Of a stretch of DNA of 7,305 nt, positions 5,932 to 7,305 are shown one piece after another. Source of the DNA: Victivallales bacterium (lineage in GTDB: Bacteria > Verrucomicrobiota > Lentisphaeria > Oligosphaerales > Oligosphaeraceae); assembly GCA_017538465.1 (NCBI GenBank), contig JAFYIW010000201.1, forward strand, positions 1 to 7,305, in the 5' to 3' direction. The notes below the pieces were generated by a model. The model was not told the DNA's origin. It was given only the letters and a program-made list of their open reading frames with translations, and searched no databases. Made by a program: the position numbers and the translations under genes. The first letter of the stretch is position 1. Each line of letters begins with the position of its first letter.

Positions 5932-7305
5932 CTATTTGTCGAAGGGCAGTTTAATGACCGGAGGCGCGGCGGGAGCGGGGGCGGGGGCCGGTGACAGGTA
6001 AATCGGATCGCGGTGTGGCCGTGCGATGATGCCGCCCTCCATGTCGGAGGGGGTGATGACGCCACTGCCGATGACGATTTCGCCATACGAGTTTCTGGGA
6101 TCCACTCGCTTGATTTGAATGGTCGCCAGCTGCTCCTCGGGGCGCCCCAGTTCCTCGCCGGTCTCGGAATCGAGAATGGGCTCGCCTTGACGGAAGATGT
6201 CGAAGAAGGAACCTGGGATGATGAGATTGCCGCCACGATCCAGCAGGAACTGTCCATTCTGCAGCACTTTGATCACTCGGATTGGCGAAATGGCATCCAT
6301 TGCCTCAGCGATTCGGCGGCTTGCCATGTTGGTCAGCGCATGATACAGGGTCACGACATCGTAGCCGATGCCTTTGATTTCCGCCGGAGTCAGGTCGATG
6401 AAGATGTGGTCTGCCCAGAGAATCTCCCTGGTGGCGATGTTGACGATGCGGTAATCCAATTCAATCATGGCGCGGGAGATGGATGAGGTCCGGTTTCCCG
6501 TCAACTGAATGGTGGTGACTTCCAGAGGGGCGATATAGAGTTGCTTGAGCGCTCCCGTCACGACGTAATCCAGCCCCAGGTCCATTCCAATCTTGTGGAG
6601 ATCGTCAAGAGTTCCTGCGGCGGCTGCGTTGTCGAGAATACGGATCTTTTCGGCATCGACCACCTGGTCGTCTTGGCGGGAAAGCAGCCGGAAGCGGGGG
6701 GATTGCAGGAAGAATTGGTTGAAGTCGCTGAGGAGGTCGTATGCGACGGCGGAGGCGATGGTGTTTTGATTGCCGGTCTGGAAGGTGGACTGAGCACAGT
6801 CGAAGAGTATCATCGCAATTTCCTTTCGACTGTCGAGCTTATGGCTGAGCTCCTCTTTTTGCAGTTCCGCCTGCTTGGCCGCCGCCTTTTCTTCCTCCAT
6901 CGCCTCTATGGTGATGGTGTATTGTTCACTGAGTTGCTGCTGAATCTCAGTGCTCTGCGTAGTCAGGGCCTCGCTGGCTTTCTTGGCCTTCGTGTCGATT
7001 TCGGTCACGCCCTGTTCCACCGCGTCGCCGACTTCGGCCACGCCCTGTTTAGCCGCGTCGCCGACTTTGGCCACGCCCTGTTCCGTCGCGTCGCCGACTT
7101 CGGCCACGCCCTGTTCCGTCGCGTCGCCGACTTCGGCCACGCCCTGTTCCGTCGCGTCGCCGACTTTGGCCACGCCCTGTTCCGTCGCGTCGCCGACTTC
7201 GGCCACGCCCTGTTCCGTCGCGTCGCCGACTTTGGCCACGCCCTGTTCCGTCGCGTCGCCGACTTTGGCCACGCCCTGTTCCGTCGCGTCGCCGACTTTG
7301 GCCAC
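5932..7305 (-). CDS. Repeat protein with CsgG-like domain, 5' end outside window
   Basis: The C-terminal 457 residues are visible; the true start lies beyond the right edge, so any signal peptide cannot be judged. Residues 1-99 are nine tandem 11-mers of the form VA(K/E)VGDATEQG, the last two degenerate, followed by a decayed tenth unit. Residues 105-160 are charged and helical (QQQLSEQY, EAMEEEKAAAKQAELQKEEL), a likely coiled coil. Residues 161-340 resemble the CsgG/LpoB fold: a first strand at KEIAMILFD, then SPRFRLLSRQ, the LGLDYVVTGAL motif and YRIVNIATREILWAD. Residues 343-415 (GQFLLDRGGNLIIPGSFFDIF, split by glycines, then DSETGEELG) look like the beta-rich domain that often follows CsgG-like domains, as in FlgT. 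The tail is Pro-Ala rich (438-449). Such proteins are usually periplasmic or outer-membrane associated. Its exact role is unknown: curli export is not implied, since no curli genes are present. Stop is TAG, followed by a strong terminator. Confidence 0.85.
   Translation of the reverse strand: MAKVGDATEQGVAKVGDATEQGVAKVGDATEQGVAEVGDATEQGVAKVGDATEQGVAEVGDATEQGVAEVGDATEQGVAKVGDAAKQGVAEVGDAVEQGVTEIDTKAKKASEALTTQSTEIQQQLSEQYTITIEAMEEEKAAAKQAELQKEELSHKLDSRKEIAMILFDCAQSTFQTGNQNTIASAVAYDLLSDFNQFFLQSPRFRLLSRQDDQVVDAEKIRILDNAAAAGTLDDLHKIGMDLGLDYVVTGALKQLYIAPLEVTTIQLTGNRTSSISRAMIELDYRIVNIATREILWADHIFIDLTPAEIKGIGYDVVTLYHALTNMASRRIAEAMDAISPIRVIKVLQNGQFLLDRGGNLIIPGSFFDIFRQGEPILDSETGEELGRPEEQLATIQIKRVDPRNSYGEIVIGSGVITPSDMEGGIIARPHRDPIYLSPAPAPAPAAPPVIKLPFDK
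7009..7305 (-). repeat. 33-bp tandem repeat array encoding 11-residue units
   Basis: Nine in-frame copies of a 33-bp unit, continuing past the window edge. Reading in the coding direction, the first seven copies are identical except for one base that switches a Lys codon (AAA) to Glu (GAA). The order is K K K E K E E K E. Copy 8 changes Thr-Glu to Ala-Lys and copy 9 changes Thr to Val, so the array decays toward its C-terminal end. The 11-residue period, with small or hydrophobic residues at positions 1, 2, 4 and 7, fits a hendecad helix or an LEA-like amphipathic helix. Near identity at DNA level points to recent expansion by slippage or unequal crossing over. Confidence 0.95.

Noticed and set aside
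7009..7305. CRISPR-like direct repeats
   Set aside because: The 33-bp units are contiguous with no spacers and stay in frame within a coding region, so this is a coding tandem repeat.
5932..7305. Curli secretion locus based on the CsgG-like domain
   Set aside because: No CsgA, B, E or F-like gene is present, and CsgG-like folds occur in many unrelated envelope proteins.

Overview
The window holds five genes, all read from the minus strand. From right to left, in the order of transcription, they are: the C-terminal 457 residues of a repeat protein with a CsgG-like domain (runs off the right edge), a small orphan AzlD-family membrane protein, two tandem paralogous sialate O-acetylesterase-family enzymes of 703 and 701 residues, and the first 282 residues of an alpha-solenoid repeat protein that starts with GTG and runs off the left edge. 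No gene on the plus strand is convincing. There is no gene-free stretch longer than about 165 bases.

The likely source is a Gram-negative bacterium, perhaps from the Verrucomicrobiota/Lentisphaerota (PVC) group. This rests on long sialate O-acetylesterases with a GH2-like insert and cleavable signal peptides, a CsgG-like protein, GC-rich but not extreme DNA, and no Shine-Dalgarno sequence before any inspected start. Bacteroidota or Planctomycetota are not excluded, and the assignment is inference.

Region by region. 5932-7305: an 11-residue (33-bp) tandem repeat, then a coiled-coil linker, a CsgG/LpoB-like domain, a beta-rich C-terminal domain and a Pro-Ala tail, closed by a clear rho-independent terminator at 5869-5909. 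5489-5830: azlD-like gene without azlC. 5354-5488: a palindrome, a stem-loop and a candidate promoter. 3242-5353 and 1012-3117: the esterase pair, separated by 124 bases that hold a terminator-like hairpin and a second candidate promoter. 849-1011: a strong hairpin terminator, a 15-bp inverted repeat and a possible -10 box before the solenoid gene at <1-848.

The two esterases are the only genes with an obvious shared job: export to the periplasm or beyond, and removal of acetyl groups from sialic acids or other acetylated glycans. The others look like independent units, since hairpins separate most of them. I do not see a coherent multi-gene novel system. The most unusual items are the near-identical 33-bp repeat array that varies at one base (Lys/Glu), its fusion to a CsgG-like domain, and the uneven divergence of the esterase duplicates.
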